Below are positions 1 to 11,695 of a stretch of 64,000 bases of DNA, in pieces. The notes beneath the pieces are model-generated. The model worked only from the letters and a program-made list of their open reading frames with translations. It searched no databases and was not told where the DNA came from. The stretch's first letter is position 1. Every line of letters begins with the position of its first letter. The DNA comes from Lepiota brunneoincarnata (lineage: Eukaryota; Basidiomycota; Agaricomycetes; Agaricales; Agaricaceae): assembly GCA_023014365.1 (NCBI GenBank), contig JAEBUN010000008.1, positions 558,001 to 622,000 of the forward strand. Reading direction: 5' to 3'. Both the position numbers and the translations under genes were made by a program.

Positions 1-619
1 TAAGATGATCAGCTCAATGTCCACCGTGCACGGATATATGCGCAGCACGCTTTTCTCTTGACCAGCAAACACGCCTTCTTGAGCAGCCCAACGAATCTGC
101 TGGCTTATCTCGTCTCCTGTATCGCATTCAGACAGCTAGGGTAGTCGATCAGAAACGGGGGGGTTCTTGTCTTCTCCTGATCCATACTTGCCGTCCATCC
201 CACGCTCTTCTCGTATCTCCAACAATACTCAGCACCATCGTTTCCTACAAAATACCTGGTCCTGGTAATATTAATTATTACAACAGCTCCCAATATACAG
301 GGTTCAAGAAGCTATACACATACCTTGCGTTGAACCTGCCCTTCCGATATAGGAACTTGCTCGCGTCCACACCACCGCTGCCTCGTCTATTACCTAGACC
401 CCCCCCCAAGAGTGTACTTTGCGCAATGATCGTTTTCTGCCCCTTTCCACTGGAGCGGAGTTCTGCGAGAAGGCCACTTTCAAGCGTCTCAGAAGGCCGT
501 TGCAGGTATGTCACGGAGCCTTCTGAAGATCCCATCGTTGTCACTCGATAATGAGCGACTCCGTTGGCTGACATCAACGTCGTGTTTTCCGGGTTGTCCG
601 GGATGAGGTAAAGATCCAT
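1..619 (-). CDS. DUF6593-like hypothetical protein (3' end off window)
   Basis: Three exons can be joined in frame: 619-324, 261-188 and 116-1, with introns 323-262 (GTATGT...CCAG) and 187-117 (GTATGG...ACAG). The start MDLYLIPDNPENTTL fits the N-terminus of the DUF6593 family, which is common and expanded in Agaricomycetes and has no known function. The second exon encodes RYFVGNDGAEYCWRYE, resembling the 'G-x-D-G-x-E-Y-x-W' core of that family. The third exon stays open to base 1 and encodes an aliphatic, strand-like segment, so the stop lies outside the window. No signal peptide or membrane segment is visible. Family assignment is by eye. Confidence 0.6.
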
Positions 620-650
620 CTAATACTTGCTCACAGAGAGGTCTTAGGTA

Positions 651-663
651 GGGGGGGGGGGGG
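651..663. repeat. Poly-G run of 13 bases
   Basis: Thirteen consecutive G residues lie in the 620-963 gap upstream of the DUF6593-like start. The rest of that gap shows no gene. Such a run is prone to length error in assembly. Confidence 0.9.
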
Positions 664-963
664 TGATGATTGGCGGGGAGAGGAGTGAGTAGCTTTTCAG
701 TCGCGGAGCACTTGAAAACCTGGTTCGAAATTGCAGTGACGCAGACTGGTACCGATCACCGGCATAAAATTTCAAAGATGTAATACACAATATTTCCGAT
801 AAATGAATAGTTTACAAAACATAGATCAGATGCTGCGCATACGGGAGAGTCCCCCGTTCAAACATTTACACAAAAGCTATACTATATTCAAGATGAAGAC
901 GATAAGAGGGGAAAAAAATATTAGGTAGTATGGCTCAGCGACTGACCACCAAAAAATCATAAG

Positions 964-3900
964 CTAAATGTCTGTGAATTGAAATATACCAACAGTGTTG
1001 CCAAAGCCCGCCAAAACATGCAAAGGGGTGACATGGAGAGATGATACACGGGTAAAAGGAAGTCGAGAGACCGCGTCGCCCAAAGAGCTCGTGCTGGCCG
1101 GTGACGACGGTGCCTCTTCCCTTTCGGGAGGTTTTGGTGCTATTAGTGCTATCAATATCGAGCTGCGTAATCGAGCAAGTGCAGGGTCAAATATCCAGAG
1201 CTCCCATCGCTCCAGCGTTGCATTCGTGAGCCCGTGACTCGAGTTCATTGTTGCTGTTGTTATTGCCTTCATCCCGCCTTGCGCCTTCCCTTGTGATCTT
1301 GGTTTGCGTCGTATACCAACATACTTCCGGCCCAACACCTCCCATCCACCTCTTTCGCATGTAATTTCCATCACAGGCATGGCAACAGCATTCCGCCAAA
1401 ATGACGGACTCGAATGCATAGGGGTGCTTGCACCATCCAACGGGCTCAGTTGATGCCCGCTATCGTGGTCGTCACCCGCAAAAGGAACACTGAGCAACTC
1501 AGAAGATCTCCTTCCCGCCTCTTTTTCAGAGGCTCTTCTCGAATGAATCCCATGTCCAGAGACGGGAAACGCTGATGCCTCGAAAGCGGTCGCCAATCGT
1601 GCTCTGGGGATCAGCGGTGACCCCATCTGTGATGAGACAGCACTATTACTACGAGAGCGCCGGCCGAGATGGTCAGATGACAGTCTATGCTTGAGTTGTG
1701 TCCGCGTACACGAACACCGTCGTGTTTGATCCTTCAGATAGAGTTTGAAGAACCGCACTACGTAGTCAACTGAGAACGCAATCGAGACACTCTCGAGCGG
1801 TAGTTGGCCACAATAATGGCATGTCTCGCACTGGACTGGGGAGATACGAAGGTGGCCGACACATCCATGTGCCTCCCCGAGCACAGATATACATTCCCCT
1901 GTCGAGCCGTCCCATACCGAGACCACGCCAGACTCTGTCGCAGTAGCGACGACCAAACGTGTTGTCCCATTGAGTTCTGAGCGACAAGCGTGCACCTTTG
2001 AAACACCGTCACCCTGGCTTCCGGGCCTGATATGATAGCTTGGCAGGACGATGGGAAGTGTCTCTCCTGTCTCGACAAGCTCCAAGGTACCATCGTTGAA
2101 AGAATATGCAACAAGGATTTGGTCTTCTGGAACCACACGAATGAGGGAAACAGAGCGGATAGGCGTTTTCTGCGTCGGTAATAGGTGGGTAACTTTGGAA
2201 AACTCGCCTATCGACCATTTGGCTGCGATACCATTCTCAAAAGTAGCTATCAGGACCATGAGGTCCTCAAAGTCCGAGTCAGGTGAGTCCGGTTCCGACC
2301 GCGAGGTGGCGCTGTCACGTAACCTCAGCCCTCCCATTGGGCTGCCAAACTGAATGCTGGTGACAGCAGAAGATGAGTCGTCCAGCGAGAGTAGAGGGAA
2401 GGGAGATATAGTGGTCTTGTCGATCCTCCATACGGCAATCATGCCAGTGCCCGTTCCAACGGCAAAGTGCTCTCCATTTTCTTCCACCGCAACGCTAGTC
2501 AGACCCGGATCAGTATGTGAACTACTACTGGCGGAGCGAAGCAATAGGTTGGTAGTGTCAACTGATATATGTGTCTGAGTTCCAGCGTTCCAGACAATGG
2601 TCTCGTTGTGAAGCCCCACAGATGCGACAATTTGACCATCGCGACTGGATGCAATAAGCTCCACATCGCTAGAAAATGCACGAGGTAACGTTGTAAATGA
2701 TATTCGCCCGCCAAGCGATGTTTCGCCTTCCTTGTCCTCCGCAGTATCTGAATCTAGGTGGTGCTTCTGCGCCTCGAGGAGCTCCGCGTTCTTGAGAAGG
2801 TATAGAAGGAGAAGCCATAATAGGCCCGTGGTTGCCGCGATGGGAAGGACCATGATTTTAAAAAGCCATATTACCAAGCGGAAGGTTCTCAAAAACTTCG
2901 GTCGGTGCAAACGTTGAGACTGTAGCATCGAACTGTCTGGTATGAGCGTAACAACAAATGGTTGCTCGATACGCAGGTGGATCGTTGTGGTCTCCGCCGG
3001 CTTTTCGGGAACCAAGGTTTTCCAAATCTGCCAAGCAGCCGATGCATTTTCAGTTGCAGGCCTCTGGCGGCCGTGGTTGGTTCCGAGTTACCGCTCCTAG
3101 GGGTGTGGTACTTTTTACTTGAGATCCACTCACGCCATTCGAGTATGTAGTATAATATAGAGTTGCCGTGATTGCCAGCAGCTATGAACAAGTTAGTGAC
3201 GGGCACATGAACCAGGGAAGCTCCATACCAAGACCAAACTGATGTTAGTGGCTGCGCGACCTTTCAGCAACCCTTTCAGTCCATACATCATCTTTGCCCA
3301 TCCAGAACGGGGTTGCTTTGAGGTGCCAGAGTCTCTCCGTACCAACGAGGGCGCTAAGCTCGTGTCATGACGCAATAGTTCCTCAAGCTGGATTTGATCA
3401 ATAAGAATGTTTTGTGACGCAATCTTGTTATGGGCACTCACTTCTAAGCGCTGTATATCAATGGAGAGGACGGCCATGAAAAAGGTATGAGCCAGGAACC
3501 AATGTGCGACGAGGACGACAATAGCAAAAACGCAGAATTGCCTGACAGCGCCACTTCCGGCAACCGCAATGACACCAAGAATGCAATTATAGCATACGAC
3601 CTTGAGGGTGTTGGATGTTCCGGCATAACTCAGGCCTTGCGCTATTCGTTGCTTGACCGACAAGGTGACAGAGGTCCTTCCGACAGCATCCACCTTCAAT
3701 GACGTCATCAACTATGCATCCCGCCAAGAAAGGGGGGGACAGGCCGCACCAGATTAAACATGTTCTCAGCCCCGACGAAGGCTATGACAATCGGCAATAG
3801 CTCCCTGATATTTATCAGCATGTAAACCTGCAATGCACTGAGGAACGCACCAGGGCACCAGGGTGACTTGGAACCCCACCAGAGCACACACACTCAAACT

Positions 3901-4998
3901 AGTGACAGTACTGACCGCAATTTCCACTAATGCGGTGAAAGTCACACCCAAGCGATCATGCAACGCATCCATCCGCCTCATAGACCACGCAACATAGGCG
4001 AAGAAGCCAAAGTAAGCAACGTACAGAAACGCCGAAAGCGCTGTCCATCCTTTGGTTTGTGAGTGGTTCACGTCATACTAAGAATAACTCTTGAGATGGA
4101 GCCCAACGAAAACCAAAAGGGCTTACCTCGAGTGCGATGATGGTCGGAGGATGGACACGCACATCAATCTTCGCAATTTGAGAAGCCGCCTTGAGGACAG
4201 CCTCCTCCCACTGGAGATGGCCAGCTGCTGTCGACGCAATCCGCCTCCGGGAAGTAGTATGTGACAGCGAGGAAGGTGGCATAGTCGAATTTCGAGCCCG
4301 TAACATGGTGTTCGTAAGACCCTCGTCCCACCAAGACCATAGGAGGAGTTACCGGAACACCAGCGATAGTGGTATTCTTCCAAAGGCTGAGAGTGTCCAA
4401 GATGTTTTTATCGGACAATAATATGTCTTTGTCATAGCCCCAAAATGCAAGCGGCGAAACGGCAAAACAGCCTCCATCTGAGCGTTTGAGACAAGGAAAT
4501 GACCCTGAAGATAATATGGGCTCTAATCGTCTCTCTAATTCTAGTGTGGATAGCAGAATGCGATGGTTGAGGGCGCCGTCGTCGTCGTTTACGAGGGGGC
4601 TTTGTATGAGGATACGCTCCACTCTTAGTGTGCGGCCGACGCCACAGGTTGCAATGGAAACAGAGTCTTCGTATTTGCGAAGAGAATCCTGGTCTCCCCA
4701 TATGTCGACCAGATCATTTTGTGCACGGAGTCCCGATGTAGGGTCGAGGGAGTTGAATGCGTCGATGACAGAGAGGGATTTTGGTTGTGAGGACGAATAA
4801 ATGGAAAGAGCAGGGTAGAAAAGGGAGGTGATGACAACACAAGAGATGAGGATGACACGGATTTGATGTGTAGCACAATGTCTGCAATGTTTGAATAAGT
4901 GCCACAAGGCCAGAGAGAGATATGGAGTGCTCACAGGCCAAACTGGAGAAAGAAATTTTGGCCCAGAATCCGAGCAGACTGCAACAAGGATGAAGCAT
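964..4998 (-). CDS. SCAP: SREBP cleavage-activating protein (SCAP/Scp1) homologue
   Basis: Multi-exon gene for a membrane sterol sensor that escorts the SREBP transcription factor from ER to Golgi. Reading the minus strand, an N-terminal membrane anchor and lumenal loop are followed by a sterol-sensing domain: TALVEIAVSTVTSLSVCALV, then LLPIVIAFVGAENMFNL, then VKQRIAQGLS, ending FMAVLSIDIQRLEV, close to the animal SCAP helix ending VLSIDIRR. A small exon near 3190-3140 gives another membrane segment. The last exon (from about 3050 down to 964) adds a further membrane span and WD40-type repeats. Total is about 1,200 residues. The start ATG at 4998 requires a 37-bp first intron; the longest open frame in this exon begins at a GTG. 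Near 4235 the frame shifts by one base between EADC and WEEAVLKAAS; either a 46-bp intron (GTCGAC...TCAAG) or an indel explains it. Confidence 0.88.
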
Positions 4999-5259
4999 AT
5001 CCCAGCATTATTCCGCTCTCTTAAATTATTTGAAGCTTCGCAGAGTTTCCTTGACGAAGTTCAGGGTAGAGTGCGGCACGTTTGGGATTTTTGGGAATTG
5101 TGCGACCAGAGTATGGAATTATATAGGTTGAGTAAGGGGGAACGGCAGTTTAAGGCGGTCAAAGTAGCTGTTAGGTCAACATGATATGGCCGAGGAGGCC
5201 AGAGGGCGATACGCGTCAAAGAAGGACCGGATGAAATTGAAATGGCTAGCGCTCAGGGC

Positions 5260-5277
5260 CACGTGACAGATCACGTG
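5260..5277. promoter_or_regulatory. Pair of CACGTG E-boxes in the SCAP/PDX1 divergent promoter
   Basis: CACGTG occurs at 5260-5265 and 5272-5277, only 6 bp apart, in the 360-bp gap between two divergent starts (SCAP at 4998, PDX1 at 5359). In context they read GTCACGTGG (on the minus strand) and ATCACGTGG. This fits both the E-box bound by SREBP-type bHLH factors (ATCACGTGA-like) and the Cbf1 site RTCACRTG. Which gene they serve cannot be told from sequence. Confidence 0.55.
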
Positions 5278-5358
5278 GAAGCCTATTATTGGCTAACTGT
5301 GTGTTCGCTCTCCGGCTGGGATCGCTAACACAGAGTAAATTTCTCCTTGCACTCATTC

Positions 5359-6577
5359 ATGGCCACCATCCGGGTCCTGGGCAACGTGTCTTCTGCTGCA
5401 CACAGGCAGGCAGCGACACGATCCCGACGCTGTACGTCTTCTGCCCGAGGTCACCATAACCTTACATCTCAGCAGTTGAATCGCGGCAGTGCTACACCGG
5501 ACTAGTGCTCGTGCCGCTATCACCAATTTCCAGATGCCAGCCATGTCACCAACAATGACAGAGGGTGGGATTGCATCCTGGAAGAAAAAGGAAGGCGAGG
5601 AGTTCTCGGTGGGAGATGTTCTACTGGAAATTGTGTGTCCGATTTTACGTTTCACTCAAGTCTTTTGCTCACCTGTTTCTTTGTCTGCCCTGGTCAGGAA
5701 ACGGATAAGGCAACAATCGACGTTGAGGCACAGGATGATGGCGTCATGGGAAAGATTCCTTGTAAAGCCCCCTGTAACACTCCTACTCGTCCTACACTCA
5801 TGAACTATCTTTGCAGCTCCCGGAAGGTTCGAAGAACGTGCCAGTAGGAAAGACCATTGCTCTTCTGGCGGAGGAGGGGGACGATATCACGAATCTCGAA
5901 GCCCCGAAGGAGGACTCTGTTGTCCAGCCAGCCAGCTCACCGCCCCCGCCAACCTTGGAAAGCACCACATCTCAAGAGCCCCAATCTATCCAACCTGTTG
6001 CCCACGATGGGACCTCCTACCTCACATACACGTCCTTTATTCCCTTCCGTTCATCGTCTTGTCTTGGAACATGGTATTACGAGCCTAGACGCGATTAAGG
6101 GAACCGGAGTGCGGGGTATGTTGACCAAGGGCGATATCTTGACATATCTTGGTAAGGCGTCTGGCCCAAACGGCACGTACAAGGCGCCCCCTTCGCCCAT
6201 TGAGGAGGCCAACAAGCATACGAAGCCCGCCGGAAAGGAGGAATTTAAGGCACGTCATTATACACACCAGGGCTGCCCCAGCTACTGATGAACTGGACCC
6301 CACATTAGCCCTGGAAGGCCTGGAAATCCGACGTATCATTGCGAATTCTTGGCTTCAAGCATCATTGAAGGCTAGAAACCCACCGCCTTGTATTTATCAT
6401 TCTAACTCAGACCTCTTCGCGGACTGACTTATATTCTTAGCTTACCCAGACATCGACTTCGACTCAGTTGTTGCCGACTACCTACCTCAGAAACCCAAAA
6501 ACGCGTCTTCAAATACCGACCCTCTGCCTCATAAATCTACCAAAAGTACCTCGCAGTTCCTCGAGGGCTTGGTTTAA
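5359..6577 (+). CDS. PDX1: Pyruvate dehydrogenase complex E3-binding protein X
   Basis: Mitochondrial adaptor that tethers dihydrolipoamide dehydrogenase (E3) to the pyruvate dehydrogenase core. The first exon (5359-5428) encodes an Arg/Ser/Ala-rich targeting peptide. Then comes a lipoyl domain starting [15 protein letters not shown], with lipoylation-site motif [10 protein letters not shown] and [16 protein letters not shown]. After a Pro/Ser linker follows the peripheral-subunit-binding domain ([31 protein letters not shown]). The protein ends YLPQKPK...FLEGLV without the acetyltransferase catalytic domain (no HxxxD region), which is why it is called protein X and not E2. Introns near 5919-5976, 6256-6310 and 6392-6440 are canonical. 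The junction inside the lipoyl domain (about 5760-5820) is one base out of frame with any GT-AG pair that keeps PEGSKN. Confidence 0.85.
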
Positions 6578-7582
6578 TACCCACGCCTTCCTATACCTAG
6601 ACAATAATGACAGCTTAGGACTATTCGGATGTCTTCTTGTTCCATGAGTTTGCGACCCAGGTGTCCTCGTAACCAATGAACAAAGACAATACGAATATAC
6701 ATGTACTCATTCACTTGTGAATGGTATGACATCATTGATCAATATCCAAACGAATTGTCAATGTTGGAAGATCTCCTCAATGAGCATCCCTGATGCTGAC
6801 CATAAGGAAACAAGATGGCACCCTTTTTTAAAAGAATAATCACAAATTTATAAGGTGGTGCGCATAAGCAGTCCGCCAGGTGAGAGAGAAGTCTAAGGGA
6901 AGCTACCAAGCACTAGGCTACACAACTAAATGTCCAAGGGGGCAGACTTGTAACCGCACCCGGAAAACAAAAACTACCTGTGCTGATACTTCAACTTGGC
7001 ACCTTCAAATCGGTCTACTTGTACAGTGATAATTCATGCCTGGTATGGGCTTATTGAGTGTAGATATACCACGCAAGAAATTTGCAATAATCTTTAGTCA
7101 ATTGGCAATCAGTCATAACACAACCAAGATACCATCTAACGTTTGTGTAATAAATACACCCACCGAGATCGTCCAAACAGCTGCCTGGATTCTTGATTTA
7201 CATGCACATAAGGCGTCACAAGCAATAGGATCTGGCTTCCACTGTTCACTACGGGCTTCTGCACAGCGACCTTGAACTCAAGTGCTCTAACGTGTGAATA
7301 AAAGTGCTTTCATCCTAAATGCGACAAATCAGTCTCAGGGGACATGATCAAGCCGACGTACTCGATGAGAGAGAAATGATAGCAAGCAGGACCTTTTCTC
7401 GCGAGGTAGGACCCCAGGAAGGTGAGTGCAAGCGCTCATGCTGATGACCATCACTTGCCGTCAGACATTGGCGGCATCATCGGCTTCGGTGACCGCCGAG
7501 CACAGCCCGTAAATCATCGGGGCTAACCGGTGATATTCCCAGTCGAACACTTAGCTCTACCTCAAAGACGAACGTTGCACCC
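6578..7582. other. Intergenic stretch, no gene seen
   Basis: About 1 kb between the PDX1 stop and the HAT1 start. It is AT-rich with only short open frames that lack family features. The reverse-strand frame at 7477-7758 lies over the first two HAT1 exons and is a shadow. Confidence 0.6.
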
Positions 7583-9383
7583 ATGGGGGATTGGACAGTG
7601 GACTCGAATGAAGCGCTTACCCTTTCCCTCGGTATGCTCATGCCAAACTTCGTTGCTTTCAAGCAAAACTGAGTTGTCCCGGGTATAGTAAGGTCTAAAG
7701 CCGACAAAGAATCACTGGGAAAGAATGAATCATACGAGAATTTCCATCCAACTTTCACCTATCCCGTGAGTCTCCAGTGAATTGACCCGCGCCAAGGTTG
7801 ATAGCTTTTTACCTTCTGGGCTCCAGATATACGGAGACGACGAAAAGATTTACGGATATAGGAACCTAACCATCGACGTAGCGTGCAGTGATTGTTCTGT
7901 GAACCTCTTGGAAATCTCAAATCCGTACCAGCTGCGGTTCACCTCTGGGAGCCTGACTCAATACCTGAATGTCCAGTACTCCGAAAAGCTCCGCTCGGCT
8001 TCGACAGTGGACGATGTCGAAGGAACGTTGGCTAAGTTTATTCCCCCAGGTGCATTGAATACTTCCTTTGTTTTCTTGCAATCGACCTAACACCCTTCCT
8101 GTTAGGATATTACACAGACGAGGCGATGTTCGAGAAACGCGCCGAGGAGGACGCGATAAAATTCAAACCTTACGGGAAGCTAATTTATTCATATTCAAGA
8201 CCGCCTCCAACCAAAAGTAAATCTAAGGGTACTGGAAGCAGGAGCAATAATGCGGAGAATGACATCGTGTATGAGGTGTATCATGTGAGTTTACTTTTCA
8301 CTTGTCTGTGCAACAGTATTTGAGCGACGCGCATGCTCAGACTACCTGGAATACTCCGGAATTCCGCGAATATCATCGCAAAATGCAGATATTCATTTTG
8401 CTATACATTGAGGCGGGGTCCTTCATTAACGAAGAGGAAGATCCTTGGGAATTTGCTTGTGCTGTGAGTAACCACAGCAGTTCTACCTGCAGATACCTGA
8501 ATTCTGCTAAAGTTACGAGAAACGTAAACGACCGGGCACCAGTATAGCAACATACCATTTTGCTGGATATTCCTCACTATATGGGTTCTACCACTTTCCC
8601 GAAATGACTCGAATGAGGCTAAGCCAATTTGTAATCCTGCCCCCATATCAAAGGCAAGGACATGGTTGTAAGTGCTCTCATCTAGCAATGTCTCGTGTTA
8701 AGGGTTCCGCATAGCTCAGCTTTACAAGGCTATCTACCAACATGTTCTTTCAACACCGACCATAGCCGAGTTGACGGTTGAGGACCCTGCAGAAGCATTC
8801 GAAGACCTGCGAGACAAGAATGATCTGGAGATGCTGCAGAATCTCAGACAGTTCACCGAGGAGGGCTATGGTTCTGCAGGACCTATCCTATGGTGGCGGC
8901 CGTGTTGGTGGGATTGGTCGCGCTAGAAAGAGTGGGAGGGGGGGTGGTGCAGCACAGGCGAAGGGGAAGTTGGGTCCTCCAGCAGACAAAGTGTGGCTGG
9001 AGAAATGGAGGAAAGAGCTGAAGATTGCCGGGGTAAGTAGACAGCCGATAGAACAATTTGTTTCGCCTCGATGGTGGCTGAATCCCTGAATATTTTTTAT
9101 AGCGACAATTTCAACGACTGGTTGAGATGCTTACTTTGCTGCGCCTTGACCCCCACGATCCCCAGGCTTTGAGGGCCTATCGCTTGCAGGTCAAAGAAAG
9201 GCTCTACCGGTTCAACTTTGTGTGTGATAGATATTTGGCGTTCATAGTCTTGAATCGTCTAACCTCCGTTGCAGGAAGTTCTTGTCCACCTGAACAAAGA
9301 AGAGCGTCCTCGAGAAACTTGAAGAAACGTTTCAGAGCGTGTGTGATGACTACTCCCGTATATTGGGCTTGCTTCGTCAGTGA
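7583..9383 (+). CDS. HAT1: Histone acetyltransferase type B catalytic subunit
   Basis: Acetylates newly made histone H4 in the cytosol or nucleus before deposition. Exon 1 begins MGDWTVDSNEALTLSL; exon 2 gives ENFHPTFTYP, joined to IYGDDEKIYGYRNLTIDV, the typical Hat1 N-terminus. Further motifs are YSRPPP, TWNTPEFREYHRKMQIF, FINEEEDPWEFAC and, in the acetyl-CoA-binding region, LPPYQRQGHG (Q-x-x-G-x-G). The tail has LGPPADKVWLEKWRKELKIA, RQFQRLVEML and LDPHDPQALRAYR. The frame breaks twice: near 8870-8890, between EEGYGSAG and the Gly-rich segment, and at 9308-9309, where one extra C separates NKEER from LEKLEETFQS. If the second is repaired the protein ends ...RILGLLRQ at 9383, as expected for Hat1. 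Gene identity is firm; whether the locus is functional depends on those two bases. Confidence 0.9.
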
Positions 9384-9670
9384 GCGGCGACTGAAGCCGG
9401 AGATTGCGGGGATGGAACTTTGACATGTCAAATTCGGACTGTATTTATCGTAGCATCATGCTTCTACTTTAATTGCCTGTGAACCCCCAAGTTCGCCCTC
9501 GCAGTGACCAATCCCCGGTGGAACCCCGTTATTTTTGCTGCACACGGGCAGTGCCAAATGAATGCCACTAAGCTGGGTTCCGGATTCCAGATATATCGGG
9601 CTGACCCTGGCGTTGGCCGCAGGGCTTTCACCCTTTGGCGCCTCGTTCGACTGCCCCACACAGAACAATC

Positions 9671-11287
9671 ATGGTCTGTGTTGAGGACCTCCCTTTCGAA
9701 CTCCTCGCAAAGATAGCAAATACTGTAGTAGGTGCTTGTTCCCTCCACCATGTCATTACCTACATCGTATTCCTCCAGTCCTCCCCCCGACCCGCAAACG
9801 AGCGAGATGGCTACGAAGACCTTTGCAACATGCGACTCGCATCCAAGCTTCTAGATGATATCGTTTCCCCCATCTTGTTTTCAACACTTCGCCTTCAGTT
9901 CGACGACAGACACTATTTCGGCCAGAATGATTTCTTCCGATGTAAAGGGATCATTTCCGCTTTATCAACTGGCTCGGCACGGGTTCTACAAGCCCACACA
10001 AGGAAACTGCACTTCGTTGTTCAAACCCTGTACCTGGACGAAGGAGAATCAGCCGAAGGCGTTCTTGCAATGAGACAGGTTGTCGAGGATAAGTTATTCG
10101 GGGCAATTTCATCCCTAACGAACTTGCACTTTGCCGAGTAAGTGCACTTAGCTCCGGGTGGTATTCATTGACCCCAAATACTTCATACTTAGCTTCTACT
10201 ACAACACTTTTACTGATCCTGAAGTCGTGGCTGTCGATTTTGTCCGCGCATTAGGGTGCATCAAGACACTGAAGGAATTCAAGTTCCAGTTTGCTCATGA
10301 TACCATCCCCAACACATTTTCACTTCATCCGCTTTCCCATCTTCAATTTATCAGTATATCGTGGTACCACCAGAACCCCGGCTCTTTGGTCCCCGAAATT
10401 GCAAAGCTACTTGCTCGCTGTCCTCAACTCGAAGAATTACGCCTCGGCCCAAGTCGATTGCTCCATGACTCCGATTGGGAGACCGCGAGACTGACGGAAA
10501 TTTTCGCAGAAGTATCAAAACTCGAAACCCCTCTATCCCTCAGAAAACTTACAATGCAAGGCATCGAAGTTTCTCCGAGTGATATAAGGAATCATCTACG
10601 TCACCTTCAACGCCTGGAGTCCCTGGGAATCCGGCGAGACCCCAGCGCTCCAGAATCCGCCTTTGGGGAAATCTGTGCTATCCTGAAGAACAACCACATC
10701 TTTCTGAAAGGTATATCCACCGATATCACACATCACCCCCTCCTCTCGGATTATCTCACTTCGTATTCTGGATTGCGAAAGTTGTCATTGGAGCCGACCC
10801 ACCCACTTGACGACTCACCGGAGGTCATTGACCAATTCTTCTGCTCCATCATTCCAAAGCACTCTCAGACCCTGAGGAGCCTGACTTTTGGTAGAGACAC
10901 GCCTACTCTATGGTCAAAACCCCCAAAGAAGGAGTACTTTGAAGCCGTTGCCGCTTGTCAGGCATTGCGAAGATTGGTGGTCCATGTCACAGTCAGAACC
11001 GAGGACATAGACCAAAGGAAATCAGCCGCGGCGGTGATTGTGAGTTCCCTTTTGTACTATCATACCCTGGGTCCTATCAGTTCCTCCCCCAGACCAAGTG
11101 GTTGGAGGCGGCCTCGAAACTGCCCAAACTCACCCACTTTCGCTTGTACCCGACAAATTTTTTCAATGAAGATGACGACTCGTATATGATGTTCCAAAGG
11201 TACAGGGATGCCCGAGCGTTCCTGAGCCGTACCGTTTCCGACTTTAGGCAAACCCATGGCTTGCATTTCCGGGTTAATGGGGAATGA
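9671..11287 (+). CDS. F-box/leucine-rich-repeat-like protein, copy 1
   Basis: Likely adaptor of an SCF ubiquitin ligase, target unknown. The N-terminus MVCVEDLPFELLAKIANTV is an F-box-type start. It is joined, across an intron from about 9732, to a degenerate leucine-rich series (LCNMRLASKLLDDIVSPILF, then repeats with L-x-x-L spacing). A second intron begins at 10141 and a third near 11038-11083 leads to the last exon, WLEAASKLPKLTHFRLYP...RVNGE. About 480 residues. The opposite-strand gene at 11696-13296 is a clear paralogue (shared DLCxxRLxS, SPxLFS and ELLxxI blocks), arranged tail to tail. Such F-box families are large and variable in Agaricomycetes. Confidence 0.75.
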
Positions 11288-11695
11288 TATCCTATCACTA
11301 TTACTTGCATTGATACACCTTGGGACCAGCATTATTTATTTGCACTCTATGCGATACCATGTACTGTTTTCAGATAGTGCCCAGCGGTCGGATCTCATGT
11401 TCATCAGTCATTTTGGTCCCGTGGCTCGAGGTCAAGCGTTACACGTTAGATGGCGAGCCGTGCTTATGGATTCTACTATGAGTTTTGTGTGTTCCCCAGA
11501 CCACCTGCTGGTTTGTATCATATATGCTCGTTATCACACTATACCCTACCACCCTCGCTCGCCATAGTTCTCGAAACTCAGAGGCCACAAGTGGCGAGTA
11601 AAGAAACCCGAAACTACGCTCCGAATAAGCATGAAGGTATATAGCACATGCATTGTTTACTGGCACTATTATCCGTGTCTCTAACTAAAGCTCTT
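11288..11695. other. Tail-to-tail gap between the F-box paralogues
   Basis: 408 bp between two convergent stops. Only short chance frames are seen. It probably holds both 3' untranslated regions. Confidence 0.6.

Noticed and set aside
1758..2138. Arg/Cys-rich minus-strand frames inside the SCAP C-terminal exon
   Set aside because: Alternative frames of the WD40-bearing exon, without family features.
7477..7758. Minus-strand frame of 93 codons
   Set aside because: Covers the first two HAT1 exons, whose plus-strand reading gives a clear Hat1 N-terminus.
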